Assembly: GCF_039523175.1 (NCBI RefSeq)
Contig: NZ_BAAAEU010000001.1
Location: forward strand, 186,001 to 250,000
Source of the DNA: Dokdonella_A soli
Lineage (GTDB): Bacteria; Pseudomonadota; Gammaproteobacteria; Xanthomonadales; Rhodanobacteraceae
Reading direction: 5' to 3'
Length of the DNA stretch: 64,000 nt
This document shows, piece after piece, positions 9,326 to 17,505 of the stretch; the first letter of the stretch is position 1, and every line of letters begins with the position of its first letter. A program made the position numbers and the translations under genes. The notes under the pieces are model-generated. The model did not search any database, was not told the origin of the DNA, and saw nothing but the letters and a program-made list of their open reading frames with translations.

Positions 9326-10570
9326 CTACTCATACCGCAGCGCCGCCGCCGGCTCGGTCTTCGCCGCACGCCGGGCCGGATACAGCGTCGCCAGCGTGCA
9401 GAACGCGAACGCGGTGACGGTGATCCAGATCACGTCCGGCCAATGCAGGTCGCTCGGCAACTCGCTGATGTAGTAGACGTCCGGCGACAGAAACGTCACG
9501 TGGAAGGTCTGCTCGATCCAGTGCACGATCGCGGAGAGGTTCAGCGACAGCAGCACGCCGAACAGCACGCCAAGCGCGATGCCGAGCGTGCCGACGAGGA
9601 TGCCCTGCACCATGAATGTGCCCATGATGCTGTTCGGGCTCTGGCCGAGCGTGCGCAGGATCGCGATGTCGGCCTGCTTGTCGGTGACCAGCATGACCAG
9701 TGTCGAGACGAGATTGAACGCGGCGACCGCGACGATCAGCGAAAGGATCAGGAACATCACCTTCTTCTCCATCGCGACCGCCTTGAAGAAGTTGCTGTGG
9801 CCCTGCATCCAGTCGGTGATGCGGTAATACTGGCTGCCGAGGTTGCGGGCCAGGTCCCGGCCGATCGGATACGCCTGGAACATGTCGTCCAGCTTGAGGC
9901 GAATGCCGGTCGGACCATCGAGCCGGTACAGCGTCTGTGCGTCCTGCATGTTCACGACGGCGAGGCCGGAATCGTATTCCTGCATGCCGACCTCGAAGAT
10001 GCCGACCACGGTGAAGCGCTTCATGCGCGGAATCGCGCCGATCGGCGTCGCACTGAATTCCGGCGCAAACACCGTGACGAGATCGCCGACGTCGACGCCG
10101 AGCGTCATCGCGAGTTCGCTGCCGAGCACGATGTCGAAATGCCCGGCGACGAGATCGTCCAGCCTGCCCTTGCGCATATGCTGATCGACGTCGGAGACCT
10201 TGGGCTCCAGAGCCGGCATCACGCCGCGGATGATCGCGCCGCTGACGCGTGTGCCCTGCAGCATCGCCTGGCGTTCGACATAGGGCGCGGCGCCGAGCAC
10301 GTGCCCGTTCTCTTTCGCGAGCTTCAGCGCTTGCGGCCAGTCGCGCACGGTTTCGTCCACGCCCTCGATCGTCGCGTGCGCGACCATGCCGAGAATGCGC
10401 TCCTTGAGTTCCTTGTCGAAACCGTTCATCACCGAGATCACGGTGATCAGCGCGGTCACGCCGACCGCGATACCGAGAATCGAGACCAGCGAGATGAACG
10501 AGATGAAATGATTGCGCCGCTTGGCGCGCGTGTAGCGCAGGCCGATGAAGACTTCGAGAGGACGGAACAT
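9326..10570 (-). CDS. lolC: Lipoprotein-releasing ABC transporter permease (LolC/LolE family)
   Basis: Inner-membrane permease that extracts mature lipoproteins for hand-over to LolA. 414 residues: helix 1 (about 20-50, HFISFISLVSILGIAVGVTALITV), a large periplasmic domain (about 50-270), then three C-terminal helices with the FtsX-like fold (about 270-400). Start taken at ATG 10568-10570 (MFRPLEVFIGLRYTRAK), the family's standard beginning, although the frame is open far upstream. Only one permease gene is present beside lolD, rather than the separate lolC and lolE of enteric bacteria; a second copy elsewhere or a LolF-like homodimer are both possible. Confidence 0.9.
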   Translation of the reverse strand: MFRPLEVFIGLRYTRAKRRNHFISFISLVSILGIAVGVTALITVISVMNGFDKELKERILGMVAHATIEGVDETVRDWPQALKLAKENGHVLGAAPYVERQAMLQGTRVSGAIIRGVMPALEPKVSDVDQHMRKGRLDDLVAGHFDIVLGSELAMTLGVDVGDLVTVFAPEFSATPIGAIPRMKRFTVVGIFEVGMQEYDSGLAVVNMQDAQTLYRLDGPTGIRLKLDDMFQAYPIGRDLARNLGSQYYRITDWMQGHSNFFKAVAMEKKVMFLILSLIVAVAAFNLVSTLVMLVTDKQADIAILRTLGQSPNSIMGTFMVQGILVGTLGIALGVLFGVLLSLNLSAIVHWIEQTFHVTFLSPDVYYISELPSDLHWPDVIWITVTAFAFCTLATLYPARRAAKTEPAAALRYE

Positions 10571-10668
10571 GCGGGCGGAGGAATCCTTGTCGGTCGGCTG
10601 CAACGAGACTGCGACCATGAACCGCGGCGAGAGTGCCGCAAGCGCCGTGCGCCGGCAAGCGAAGAAGG

Positions 10669-11094
10669 CTAGCCGGCCTGTACGACTTCGGCGCGCGCGA
10701 GCATCGCGACCAGGCGCCGCCGCGACCCCGCATCGAGATTGTCCGGTGCCAGCAGCACACGGAAGCGCGCGCGCGGTGCGTACCGGAGGCTGAGTGCGAG
10801 CAGCGCGCCGAGATGCGCATGCGACTCCAGCAGCGCCGGATGCTCCTCGCCTCGCGTGTCGACCAGCAGCCAGCCGGACTCTCGGAACGCAGCGCGCCGG
10901 AACGGCGGATGCAGGAAACGCCACAGCGCGTGAGAGCCGGCTGCCAGCGCGAACAGCGACAGCATCACGCGCGCAGGCAACGGCAAGCCGCTCAACCAGG
11001 GAGCAAGTACGGCGCACACGCAGACCGCTGCGGCCGCAGCGCCGATCCGGCGCGAGGGCCTGTAGTCAAACGCGATGGTGGGCGCGGATTTCAT
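10669..11094 (-). CDS. YgfX/CptA-like small membrane protein
   Basis: 141-residue protein with two close N-terminal membrane helices (about 17-60) and a short soluble C-terminal domain with a WLL...G..HPALL pattern. Its start lies inside the 3' end of sdhE (29-base overlap), the position held by ygfX next to sdhE/ygfY in many gammaproteobacteria. The E. coli homologue has been described as the toxin of a YgfYX pair, but SdhE is now known mainly as a flavinylation factor, so a toxin role here should not be assumed. Family assignment rests on context plus topology. Confidence 0.65.
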   Translation of the reverse strand: MKSAPTIAFDYRPSRRIGAAAAAVCVCAVLAPWLSGLPLPARVMLSLFALAAGSHALWRFLHPPFRRAAFRESGWLLVDTRGEEHPALLESHAHLGALLALSLRYAPRARFRVLLAPDNLDAGSRRRLVAMLARAEVVQAG

Positions 11095-11308
11095 CGATGA
11101 TCGCGGCGAAGTGCGGCTCGACGGGTGCAGCGTGCCCGGTCAGCCAGTCCCAGAGATCCGGGTCCGGACAATCAAGCAGCGCATCGAAGCCGGCGCGTCT
11201 TTCGACGCTGGCTTGCGGATAGCACTCGTCCAGCCACCAGCCGAGGAGCCGATCCAGTTCGCGCGTGCCGCGACGCGCACGCCAGCGCAAGCGGGCTTCC
11301 GTGCTCAT
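11066..11308 (-). CDS. sdhE: FAD assembly factor SdhE
   Basis: Small soluble protein (80 residues) that promotes covalent attachment of FAD to SdhA. It has the hallmark RGxxE motif (RRGTRELD, residues 12-19) and the family's all-helical composition with the WDWLTG segment near the C-terminus. It overlaps the MAPEG gene upstream by four bases and ygfX downstream by 29, so it is cotranslated with the tail of the sdh operon, which fits its role in building complex II. Confidence 0.92.
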   Translation of the reverse strand: MSTEARLRWRARRGTRELDRLLGWWLDECYPQASVERRAGFDALLDCPDPDLWDWLTGHAAPVEPHFAAIIDEIRAHHRV

Positions 11309-11727
11309 CGCAACAGATGCCAGGCCAGCCAGCCCCAGAGCATCCAGAGCACGATTCCGCTCGCGACATAGACGCCGAAACGATGCATGACGCGGTTGTA
11401 GCTACAGTGGATCAGGCTGTGCAGGACACGCAAGGCGACGAACAGCCAGGCGAGCATCAGCATCGGCGCGTCGACTGCGACGATCGCAAATGCGATGCCG
11501 AGCGCCACGTAGAACAGCACGGGCAGCTCGAAAAGGTTCCTGAAATTGTCGGCCGCGCGCGTATCGACAAACCGCTCTGCTGCCCGCGCCGACGTGGCGA
11601 CACTCTGCGGATGGATACGCAGGCGGTACATCTCTGCGATGCGCACGACGAACAGGCGCAGCCAGACGATCAGAGTCAGCAGCGCCAGCGCGACGGCCGG
11701 CCAGAAGATCGCGCGCGCGTCCGTCAT
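11305..11727 (-). CDS. MAPEG family membrane protein
   Basis: 140-residue protein with four predicted membrane helices and the MAPEG pattern: a polar loop with DTRAADNFRNLFELPVLFYV (about 55-74) and RVLHSLIHCSYNRVMHRF (about 100-117), which matches the glutathione-binding region of microsomal glutathione transferase/eicosanoid enzymes. The substrate is unknown in bacteria; peroxide or lipid-peroxide detoxification near the respiratory chain is a guess. It sits between sdhB and sdhE, 13 bases after sdhB, and overlaps sdhE by four, so it belongs to the sdh operon. Confidence 0.85.
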   Translation of the reverse strand: MTDARAIFWPAVALALLTLIVWLRLFVVRIAEMYRLRIHPQSVATSARAAERFVDTRAADNFRNLFELPVLFYVALGIAFAIVAVDAPMLMLAWLFVALRVLHSLIHCSYNRVMHRFGVYVASGIVLWMLWGWLAWHLLR

Positions 11728-11740
11728 TGCCTGGCGCGCC

Positions 11741-12526
11741 TCAGCCGACGCGCTCGACGATCAGCTTCTTGACCTCGGCGATCGCCTTGGCGGGATTGAG
11801 TCCCTTCGGACAAGTCCGCGCGCAGTTCATGATCGTGTGGCAGCGATAGAGCTTGAACGGATCCTCGAGCTCGTCGAGGCGCGCCCCGGTGTCCTCGTCT
11901 CGCGAATCGACGATCCAGCGATAGGCCTGCAACAGCACGGCCGGACCAAGGTAGCGGTCGCTGTTCCACCAGTAGCTCGGGCAGGACGTCGTACAGCAGG
12001 CGCACAGGATGCACTCGTACAAACCGTCGAGTTTGGCGCGGTCTTCCTTCGACTGCAGGCGCTCCTTGTCCGGCGGCGGCGGCGTCTCGGTTCGGATCCA
12101 CGGCTTGATCGACGCGTACTGCGCGTAGAAGTGCGTGAGGTCGGGGACAAGGTCCTTGACCACCGGCATGTGCGGCAGCGGATAGATCTTCACGTCGCCG
12201 GACGGGCAATCCCCGATCGCCTTGGTACAGGCGAGCGTGTTCGTACCGTCGATGTTCATCGCGCACGAGCCGCAGATGCCCTCGCGGCAGGAGCGGCGAA
12301 ACGTCAAGGTCGGGTCGATCTCGTTCTTGATCTTGATCAGCGCGTCGAGAACCATCGGCCCGCAGGTCGACATGTCGACATCGTAGGTGTCGACACGCGG
12401 ATTCTCGCCGTCGTCCGGGCTCCAGCGGTAGACGCGGAACGTGCGGATGTTCTTCGCCTCGGCCATGGCGGGATGGTGCTTGCCGGCCTTGATCTTGGAG
12501 TTCTTGGGAAGAGTGAATTCGGCCAT
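11741..12526 (-). CDS. sdhB: Succinate dehydrogenase iron-sulfur subunit
   Basis: Electron-transfer subunit of complex II, linking SdhA-FAD to quinone at the inner face of the membrane. 261 residues carry all three clusters' ligands: [2Fe-2S] CREGICGSC...C, then CILCACCTTSCPSYWWN and CHTIMNCARTCPKGLNP for the [4Fe-4S] and [3Fe-4S] centres. Start at ATG 12524-12526 (MAEFTLPKNSKI); the longer open frame upstream lies in repeat DNA and antisense to sdhA. A 110-base gap holding an inverted repeat separates it from sdhA. Confidence 0.96.
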   Translation of the reverse strand: MAEFTLPKNSKIKAGKHHPAMAEAKNIRTFRVYRWSPDDGENPRVDTYDVDMSTCGPMVLDALIKIKNEIDPTLTFRRSCREGICGSCAMNIDGTNTLACTKAIGDCPSGDVKIYPLPHMPVVKDLVPDLTHFYAQYASIKPWIRTETPPPPDKERLQSKEDRAKLDGLYECILCACCTTSCPSYWWNSDRYLGPAVLLQAYRWIVDSRDEDTGARLDELEDPFKLYRCHTIMNCARTCPKGLNPAKAIAEVKKLIVERVG

Positions 12527-12537
12527 TGTCGGAAAAC

Positions 12538-12633
12538 CGGGAATAGGGAATAGCGATTCGGGAATAGCTTTGAAGTGGGACTGCGTGGGTACCGGCTCCT
12601 TCCGATTCCCAATTCCCGATTCTCCATTCCCGG
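12538..12633. repeat. GGGAAT/ATTCCC inverted repeat between sdhA and sdhB
   Basis: Copies of GGGAATAG/GATTCGGGAAT at the left end pair with GATTCCCAATTCCCGATT at the right end, making an imperfect hairpin that occupies the sdhA-sdhB gap. Same family as the repeats at 9204-9236 and 43194-43286. Confidence 0.75.
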
Positions 12634-12636
12634 CCT

Positions 12637-14424
12637 TCAATACACGCGTTTCTTCGGCGGAACCGCTTCGACGTCGGTGGTCAACGTATTCATGTGCACC
12701 GGCCTGAAGTCGAACGCGCACTTGCCCTTTTCGTCGACATTGACCAGCGTGTGCTTCATCCAGTTGGTGTCGTCGCGATCCGGGAAATCCTCGCGCGCGT
12801 GCGCGCCACGGCTCTCGTGGCGCTGCTCGGCCGAGTTGATCGTCGCGACCGCGTTGTAGAGCAGGTTCTGCAGTTCCAGCGTCTCGATCAGATCCGAGTT
12901 CCAGACCAGCGAACGATCGGACACCTTCACGTCGTCGAACGACGCGAACACCTGGTCCATCTTCGCGCAGCCTTCCTGCAGCGTGTCCGCAGTGCGGAAC
13001 ACGGCCGCGTCGGCCTGCATGGTCTTCTGCATCGCCATGCGGATGTCCGCGGTCGGTGTCGAGCCGTTCGCGTTGCGCAGGCGGTCGAGATTCGCCAGCG
13101 CCTTGTCGCAGATCGAGGTCGGCAGTTCCTTGTGCGCTTGGCCCGGCTTGATCGTCGCCGCGCAGCGCTGCGCGACTGCGCGGCCGAACACGACGAGGTC
13201 GAGCAGCGAATTGGACCCGAGCCGGTTGGCACCGTGCACCGACACGCACGCCGCCTCACCGATCGCGTACAGGCCCTGCACCACTGCATCCGGATCATTG
13301 CCAACCTTGCGCACGACTTCGCCGTGGTAGTTGGTCGGCACGCCGCCCATGTTGTAGTGCACGGTTGGAATCACCGGGATCGGCTGCTTGGTCACGTCGA
13401 CGCCGGCGAAGATGCGCGCGGATTCGGAAATGCCCGGCAGCTTCTCGTGCAGCACCTCGGCGCCGAGGTGCATCAGGTTCAGGTTGATGTGGTCCTTGTG
13501 CTCGCCGACGCCGCGGCCCTCGCGGATCTCGATCGTCATCGAGCGGCTGACCACGTCGCGCGAGGCGAGATCCTTCGCGTTCGGCGCGTAGCGCTCCATG
13601 AAGCGCTCGCCTTTCGAGTTCGTGAGGTAACCGCCCTCACCGCGCGAGCCTTCGGTGATCAGGCAGCCCGAGCCGTAGATGCCGGTCGGGTGGAACTGCA
13701 CGAACTCCATGTCCTGCATCGGCAAGCCGGCGCGCAGCGCGAGGCCGCCGCCGTCGCCGGTGCAGGTGTGCGCCGAGGTCGCGCTGAAGTAGGCGCGGCC
13801 GTAGCCGCCAGTCGCGAGCACGACGCCGTGCGCGCGGAACAGGTGCAAGGTGCCTTCGGACATGTCGAGCGCGAGCACGCCGCGGCAGACGCCTTCGCTG
13901 TCGAAGATCAGGTCGAGCGCGAAGTATTCGATGAAAAAGCGCGCATCATGCTTCAGCGACTGCTGGTACAGCGTGTGCAGGATCGCGTGGCCGGTACGGT
14001 CCGCGGCGGCGCAGGTGCGCTGCGCGGTGCCCTTGCCGTAGTGCGTGGTCATGCCGCCGAACGGGCGCTGGTAGATCTTGCCCTCGTCAGTGCGCGAGAA
14101 CGGCACGCCGTAGTGCTCGAGCTCGATGATCGCGGCCGGCGCCTCCTTGCACATGTACTCGATCGCGTCCTGGTCACCGAGCCAGTCGGAACCCTTGATC
14201 GTGTCGTAGAAGTGGAAACGCCAATCGTCCTCGCCCATGTTGCCGAGCGCGGCCGAGATGCCGCCCTGCGCCGCGACCGTGTGTGAGCGCGTCGGGAACA
14301 CCTTGGTGATGCAGGCGGTTTGCAGGCCGGTCGCGGCGAGACCGAAGGTCGCGCGCAAACCTGCGCCGCCGGCGCCGACGACGACGATGTCGACCTTGTG
14401 TTCCTGGATCTTGTAGCTTTCCAT
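12637..14424 (-). CDS. sdhA: Succinate dehydrogenase flavoprotein subunit
   Basis: Catalytic subunit that oxidises succinate to fumarate with covalently bound FAD. 595 residues, as usual. The dinucleotide-binding motif VVVGAGGAGLRA lies at 15-26; SHTVAAQGGI near residue 48 holds the histidine expected to carry FAD; later HPTGIYGSG and the catalytic REGRGVG arginine segment are present. It starts three bases after the sdhD stop. The SdhE factor needed for flavinylation is encoded downstream in the same cluster. Confidence 0.97.
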   Translation of the reverse strand: MESYKIQEHKVDIVVVGAGGAGLRATFGLAATGLQTACITKVFPTRSHTVAAQGGISAALGNMGEDDWRFHFYDTIKGSDWLGDQDAIEYMCKEAPAAIIELEHYGVPFSRTDEGKIYQRPFGGMTTHYGKGTAQRTCAAADRTGHAILHTLYQQSLKHDARFFIEYFALDLIFDSEGVCRGVLALDMSEGTLHLFRAHGVVLATGGYGRAYFSATSAHTCTGDGGGLALRAGLPMQDMEFVQFHPTGIYGSGCLITEGSRGEGGYLTNSKGERFMERYAPNAKDLASRDVVSRSMTIEIREGRGVGEHKDHINLNLMHLGAEVLHEKLPGISESARIFAGVDVTKQPIPVIPTVHYNMGGVPTNYHGEVVRKVGNDPDAVVQGLYAIGEAACVSVHGANRLGSNSLLDLVVFGRAVAQRCAATIKPGQAHKELPTSICDKALANLDRLRNANGSTPTADIRMAMQKTMQADAAVFRTADTLQEGCAKMDQVFASFDDVKVSDRSLVWNSDLIETLELQNLLYNAVATINSAEQRHESRGAHAREDFPDRDDTNWMKHTLVNVDEKGKCAFDFRPVHMNTLTTDVEAVPPKKRVY

Positions 14425-14427
14425 CGA

Positions 14428-14814
14428 TCAGCGTCCCAATGCGATGCGGAGAACGGCAAGCACGCTCGCGGCGGCGCCGAGGAAACACAGGAACTTGACC
14501 ACGACCTGCGACAGCAGGGCGAGTCCCGGCGTATGCACGTAGTCCTCGATCACGACCTGCAGACCGAGCTGCGCGTGCCAGAACACGGCAACCACGAAGG
14601 CTAGCATCAGCACCGCGTTGAACGGTTGCGCGATCAGCGCATGCGCGCCGGCATAGTCGAGGTGCAACAGCGTCAGTACGGTCCAGATGAACCAGAGGGA
14701 GAGAATCGCGAGCGCAACCGCGGTCAGGCGCTGCACGATGAAATGATGCACGCCGTGCTTCGCGGAACCGAGCCCGACCGCATTCTTCAGCGGTGTACGC
14801 AGCTGCGTGCTCAT
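14428..14814 (-). CDS. sdhD: Succinate dehydrogenase membrane anchor subunit SdhD
   Basis: Inner-membrane subunit that with SdhC binds heme b and quinone. 128 residues with three helices (about 30-52, 58-80, 100-122) and the family's VQRLTAVAL and HAQLGLQVVIEDYVH segments; the histidine in HAQLGLQ is the likely heme ligand. Start ATG 14812-14814 overlaps the sdhC stop by four bases (ATGA). The longer open frame would run through sdhC. Confidence 0.92.
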   Translation of the reverse strand: MSTQLRTPLKNAVGLGSAKHGVHHFIVQRLTAVALAILSLWFIWTVLTLLHLDYAGAHALIAQPFNAVLMLAFVVAVFWHAQLGLQVVIEDYVHTPGLALLSQVVVKFLCFLGAAASVLAVLRIALGR

Positions 14815-15206
14815 GCGCCACCCCGCTGTGCGACTACGCACGCCCAGACCAGTGCGGTCAGCACGAAGCTGCCGATGCTGACGATCCAGCCGTTGCGCAC
14901 GAACTGCACCGGCAGGTAGCCGAATCCGACGTCCTGCAGCAGATGACGGATGCCGTTGAGCAGATGGAATGCGAGCGCCCAGGTCCAGCCGAACAGCAGG
15001 ATGGTCCCGATCCATGATGTGCAAAACGCGCTTACGTCGGCGTAGGCATCCGGCCCCGAGGCCAGCGCGAGCAGCGCGACGACAAGCAGGATCGTGCCGG
15101 CGGCAAGCGCTACGCCGGTCGCACGATGCACGATCGAGGTGACCATCTGGATCTGCCAGCGGTAGATCGAGAGGTGCGGTGACAAAGGTCGCGCAGTGGC
15201 TGGCAT
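14811..15206 (-). CDS. sdhC: Succinate dehydrogenase cytochrome b556 subunit
   Basis: Membrane anchor of complex II. 131 residues begin with the conserved RPLSPHLSIYRW segment and SIVHRATGVAL (quinone-site serine and arginine), followed by three helices; the heme-ligand histidine is in LAFHLLNGIRHLLQDVG. Start at ATG 15204-15206. It lies 61 bases after the end of the small SdhAF4-like gene, and before the tightly packed sdhD and sdhA. Confidence 0.95.
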   Translation of the reverse strand: MPATARPLSPHLSIYRWQIQMVTSIVHRATGVALAAGTILLVVALLALASGPDAYADVSAFCTSWIGTILLFGWTWALAFHLLNGIRHLLQDVGFGYLPVQFVRNGWIVSIGSFVLTALVWACVVAQRGGA

Positions 15207-15267
15207 GGCTGGCTCGTGCTGACGAAAGTTGAGTCTCACCGCGCCGCGCGACGACGCGCGGCTCGCA

Positions 15268-15435
15268 TCAGAAATCGATGCAGCGGCCGTTCTTTTCCCA
15301 ATCCCCGTATCGCGTCGGATCAAGACCCGACGTGCGTCCACCGATCTCGACCGCAGACTCCGCCGGCGCGTCGGGCGGGACGCTGGCCGTCGGTGGCGTC
15401 TGCTGCTCGGCGGGGGAAGGTCTGGATTCGGACAT
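15268..15435 (-). CDS. SdhAF4-like succinate dehydrogenase assembly factor (DUF1674)
   Basis: A 55-residue gene that is easy to miss. It starts at ATG 15433-15435 and stops at TGA 15268-15270. The first 28 residues are Pro/Ala/Ser-rich; the C-terminus reads EIGGRT and then GLDPTRYGDWEKNGRCIDF, the DUF1674 signature that ends at the C-terminus. In mitochondria and alphaproteobacteria this family (SDHAF4/Sdh8) binds newly flavinylated SdhA and helps it join SdhB. It lies 61 bases before sdhC on the same strand and is probably the first gene of the operon, so complex II genes are framed by SdhAF4-like upstream and SdhE downstream. Family identification is strong; role here is inferred. Confidence 0.88.
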   Translation of the reverse strand: MSESRPSPAEQQTPPTASVPPDAPAESAVEIGGRTSGLDPTRYGDWEKNGRCIDF

Positions 15436-15597
15436 GGTGCGATGCGGCGCAAAGGTTAAACCCAGTCACGCATCGAGACAACCACGGAGCGCGTGTGAAT
15501 CCGGCCGCCGCCGACTCCCGCACGCTGCCGACGCCTGCGCGGGGCACATTCCCGCGGGTGCTAGAGTGAAGAATCGTCCTTCACCTATCGAACCTTC

Positions 15598-16431
15598 ATG
15601 CCCGCTCCGCTCTGCCCTGCCGAACTTCTCGCACTCTCGGGCGCGGACGCGACCTCCTTCGCGCACGCGCAATTCACCAGCGACGTGAAGGCACTCGCCG
15701 CCGGCGATTGGCAGTGGAGCGCCTGGCTCGACGCGCAGGGACGCGTGCGGTCGTTTTTCGCGCTGCTCCACCCTGAACCGTCGTGCCTGCTCGCGTGGCT
15801 GCCGCTCGGTGGCGCCGAGCCGATGCGCGAGGCGCTCGCGCGCTTCGTGTTCCGTGCCGCCGTAAAACTCGAGACGCGGAGTTGGACGCTGCATGCAATG
15901 GAGAGGGCCGATGTGCCGACTGCGCTGCAACCGCACGAGGTCATTGCACACGACGGCGGCCAGCTGCTGCGGCAGCCAGGTACTCCGGATCGCATCGCGT
16001 GGATCGCGCCCACACACGCCTCATCAGCTGACCCCGAAGCCTTGAGTCGATGGCGGCTCGCCGATATCGAGGCCGGCCTGCCGCTGCTCGCGCCGGAGCT
16101 GAGCGGCGAGTTCGTGCCGCAGGCGCTCGACCTCGAGAGCGTCGACGCGATCCGTTTCGACAAGGGCTGCTACCCGGGACAGGAAGTCGCCGCACGCCTT
16201 CATTTCCGCGGCGGCAACAAGCGTCATTCGCAGCGCCTGCGCGTGCACGGCGCGCCGCCTCCACCCGGCATGGCGATCCTCGGCGAGGCCGGCCGCGCGG
16301 TCGGCCAGGTGCTCTACTCCGCTGCTGAGCGCGACGGTACGAGTGCGGCGCTTGCGGTGCTGGAGTCGACGTCGTCGTCGCCCTCCTCGCTTGTCACTGC
16401 GACCGGCTCTCGTGTCGAATTGTTTCAATAG
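15598..16431 (+). CDS. ygfZ: Folate-binding protein YgfZ
   Basis: 277-residue GcvT-like protein, related to mitochondrial IBA57, that helps assemble or repair certain Fe-S clusters in a folate-dependent way. The diagnostic motif KGCYPGQEVAARLHFRG lies at about 188-204, with the N-terminal FAHAQFTSDVKAL segment also typical. It is divergent from the sdh operon with about 160 bases between its start and the SdhAF4-like gene, so promoters for both lie there. Being next to the Fe-S enzyme complex II suggests a functional link. Confidence 0.92.
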   Translation: MPAPLCPAELLALSGADATSFAHAQFTSDVKALAAGDWQWSAWLDAQGRVRSFFALLHPEPSCLLAWLPLGGAEPMREALARFVFRAAVKLETRSWTLHAMERADVPTALQPHEVIAHDGGQLLRQPGTPDRIAWIAPTHASSADPEALSRWRLADIEAGLPLLAPELSGEFVPQALDLESVDAIRFDKGCYPGQEVAARLHFRGGNKRHSQRLRVHGAPPPPGMAILGEAGRAVGQVLYSAAERDGTSAALAVLESTSSSPSSLVTATGSRVELFQ

Positions 16432-16439
16432 AAACAAAT

Positions 16440-16599
16440 ATACGTTGCGCACTAATAAAAATTGCACGCGCTGCCGTTTGTGAAATTCCTGACCGAAGGC
16501 TTCCTTACGGGAAACTGAACGAGGATCGCTCGTTCAGCGACACGCCCGCTCCGATCGCGTAGGCTCCACATCCACGCCCTGCTCAGTCAGGGCGTTTTT
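16440..16599 (+). ncRNA. Candidate structured small RNA or 3'UTR
   Basis: An AT-rich stretch (about 16420-16465) is followed by a hairpin with nine perfect pairs, CTGAACGAG (16515-16523) with CTCGTTCAG (16529-16537), loop GATCG, and then by a strong terminator at 16574-16599. This could be a stand-alone RNA or the structured 3' end of the ygfZ transcript. No known RNA family recognised; the 5' end is a guess. Confidence 0.3.
16574..16599 (+). terminator. Intrinsic terminator downstream of ygfZ
   Basis: Eight-pair stem ACGCCCTG/CAGGGCGT (16574-16581 with 16588-16595), six-base loop, then a run of five T from 16595. It would stop transcription from ygfZ or from the candidate small RNA. Confidence 0.85.
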
Positions 16600-16885
16600 G
16601 TGTGTAATGAATCATCTTGATCGCGCCGCAACGAGGCGCCGCGATCCACGCCGCGCAGATAGCGTCGGCACGAAGTACAAACGTCGGGACGACTGCCGGG
16701 GCGGCAGACGCGACCGGCAGGCGTTGACGAGCGCGAACCTTTTCGCGCGCACGCCACACTTTGCAATCACATCGATGGAACAGGTACACGCGGTGCGCTC
16801 CTTGCACCCGGAACCCATGCGGCGCTTTCAAAACCGCGTGATGGCTCGAACCTCGGGCTGTGCTGTCGTGAATGAGAGGTGAAAA

Positions 16886-17323
16886 ATGAAACTCGCTTTC
16901 CTGTTGTGGCTGGCATCCGCATTGCCGCAACCCGCGTCGGACCAGGTCTGCCTGGCGACGACGGTCTATCTGGAAGCCCGCAGCGAATCGAAGGTCGGGC
17001 AGATGGCCGTCGCCGAGGTCGCGATGCGTCGCCGCGAAACCGGACGCTGGGGAACGACCGTGTGCGATGTCGTACGCGCACCCGGCCAGTTCGCGACGGC
17101 GACGACGAAGGAGAACTTCGTGCTGGACAGTCCAGAAGCGTGGCAGACGGCGTGGAAGATCGCCGGTCGCACGATCGAGATGTGGTCGCTGCCGATCAAG
17201 CAGCGCAAGTTCGTCGTGCCGAATGCCGATCATTTCGTCGTCGTCGACTCGGTGTCGCCGGCCTGGATCAAGGGGCCGCCGCTGGCAACGATCGGCGCGC
17301 ACAACTTCTATCGTATTAATTGA
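16886..17323 (+). CDS. SleB/CwlJ-like cell wall hydrolase
   Basis: 145-residue exported protein: a short signal peptide (about 1-16, MKLAFLLWLASALPQPA) and a Hydrolase_2 domain beginning CLATTVYLEARSES, where the glutamate in YLEAR is the expected catalytic residue, followed by GQMAVAEVAMRR and ending with GAHNFYRI. In Bacillus the family opens spore cortex; in Gram-negative bacteria it is a lytic enzyme of unknown target, acting on peptidoglycan in the periplasm. ATG 16886 is preceded by GAGAGGTG. It is a single gene with its own terminator region shared with the convergent lipoprotein. Confidence 0.82.
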   Translation: MKLAFLLWLASALPQPASDQVCLATTVYLEARSESKVGQMAVAEVAMRRRETGRWGTTVCDVVRAPGQFATATTKENFVLDSPEAWQTAWKIAGRTIEMWSLPIKQRKFVVPNADHFVVVDSVSPAWIKGPPLATIGAHNFYRIN

Positions 17324-17421
17324 TGCGATTCATCCGGGATCGCATTGATCCGGCCAAACTGGATTGGCGTTCACGCTGCGGCTTCGTATCGCCGCATACA
17401 CTGAGATCCGGCGTACACGAA

Positions 17422-17453
17422 AACGGCGGAGGCCAAAGCCTCCGCCGTTCGTC
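17422..17453. terminator. Bidirectional terminator between hydrolase and lipoprotein genes
   Basis: Twelve perfect pairs: AACGGCGGAGGC (17422-17433) with GCCTCCGCCGTT (17438-17449), loop of four. On the minus strand the stem runs straight into TTTT; on the plus strand a weaker CGTCTTT tail follows. It lies between two convergent genes. Confidence 0.85.
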
Positions 17454-17505
17454 TTTCCACGGACTGCCACGCACGCACCCGCGGCCGGAAGTCGGTGCCG
17501 ATTGA

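Larger units (their letters stand above)
16432..16885. other. Intergenic stretch after ygfZ
   Basis: 454 bases without a supported gene. The first third is AT-rich (around 16420-16465), then comes a 9-bp hairpin and an intrinsic terminator, listed separately as a candidate small RNA. From 16601 to 16870 I see only an implausible Arg-rich open frame. The ribosome binding site GAGAGGTG for the next gene sits at its end. Confidence 0.5.

Noticed and set aside
10669..11308. YgfYX toxin-antitoxin pair
   Set aside because: sdhE lies in the sdh operon and carries the RGxxE flavinylation motif; a toxin-antitoxin role is not supported by this context.
16598..16882. 94-codon plus-strand frame before the SleB-like gene
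   Set aside because: Begins in the tail of a terminator, Arg-rich, no ribosome site; not supported as a gene.
16886..17323. Spore cortex hydrolase, implying sporulation
   Set aside because: The SleB/CwlJ fold is common in non-sporulating Gram-negative bacteria; all other genes point to a gammaproteobacterium.
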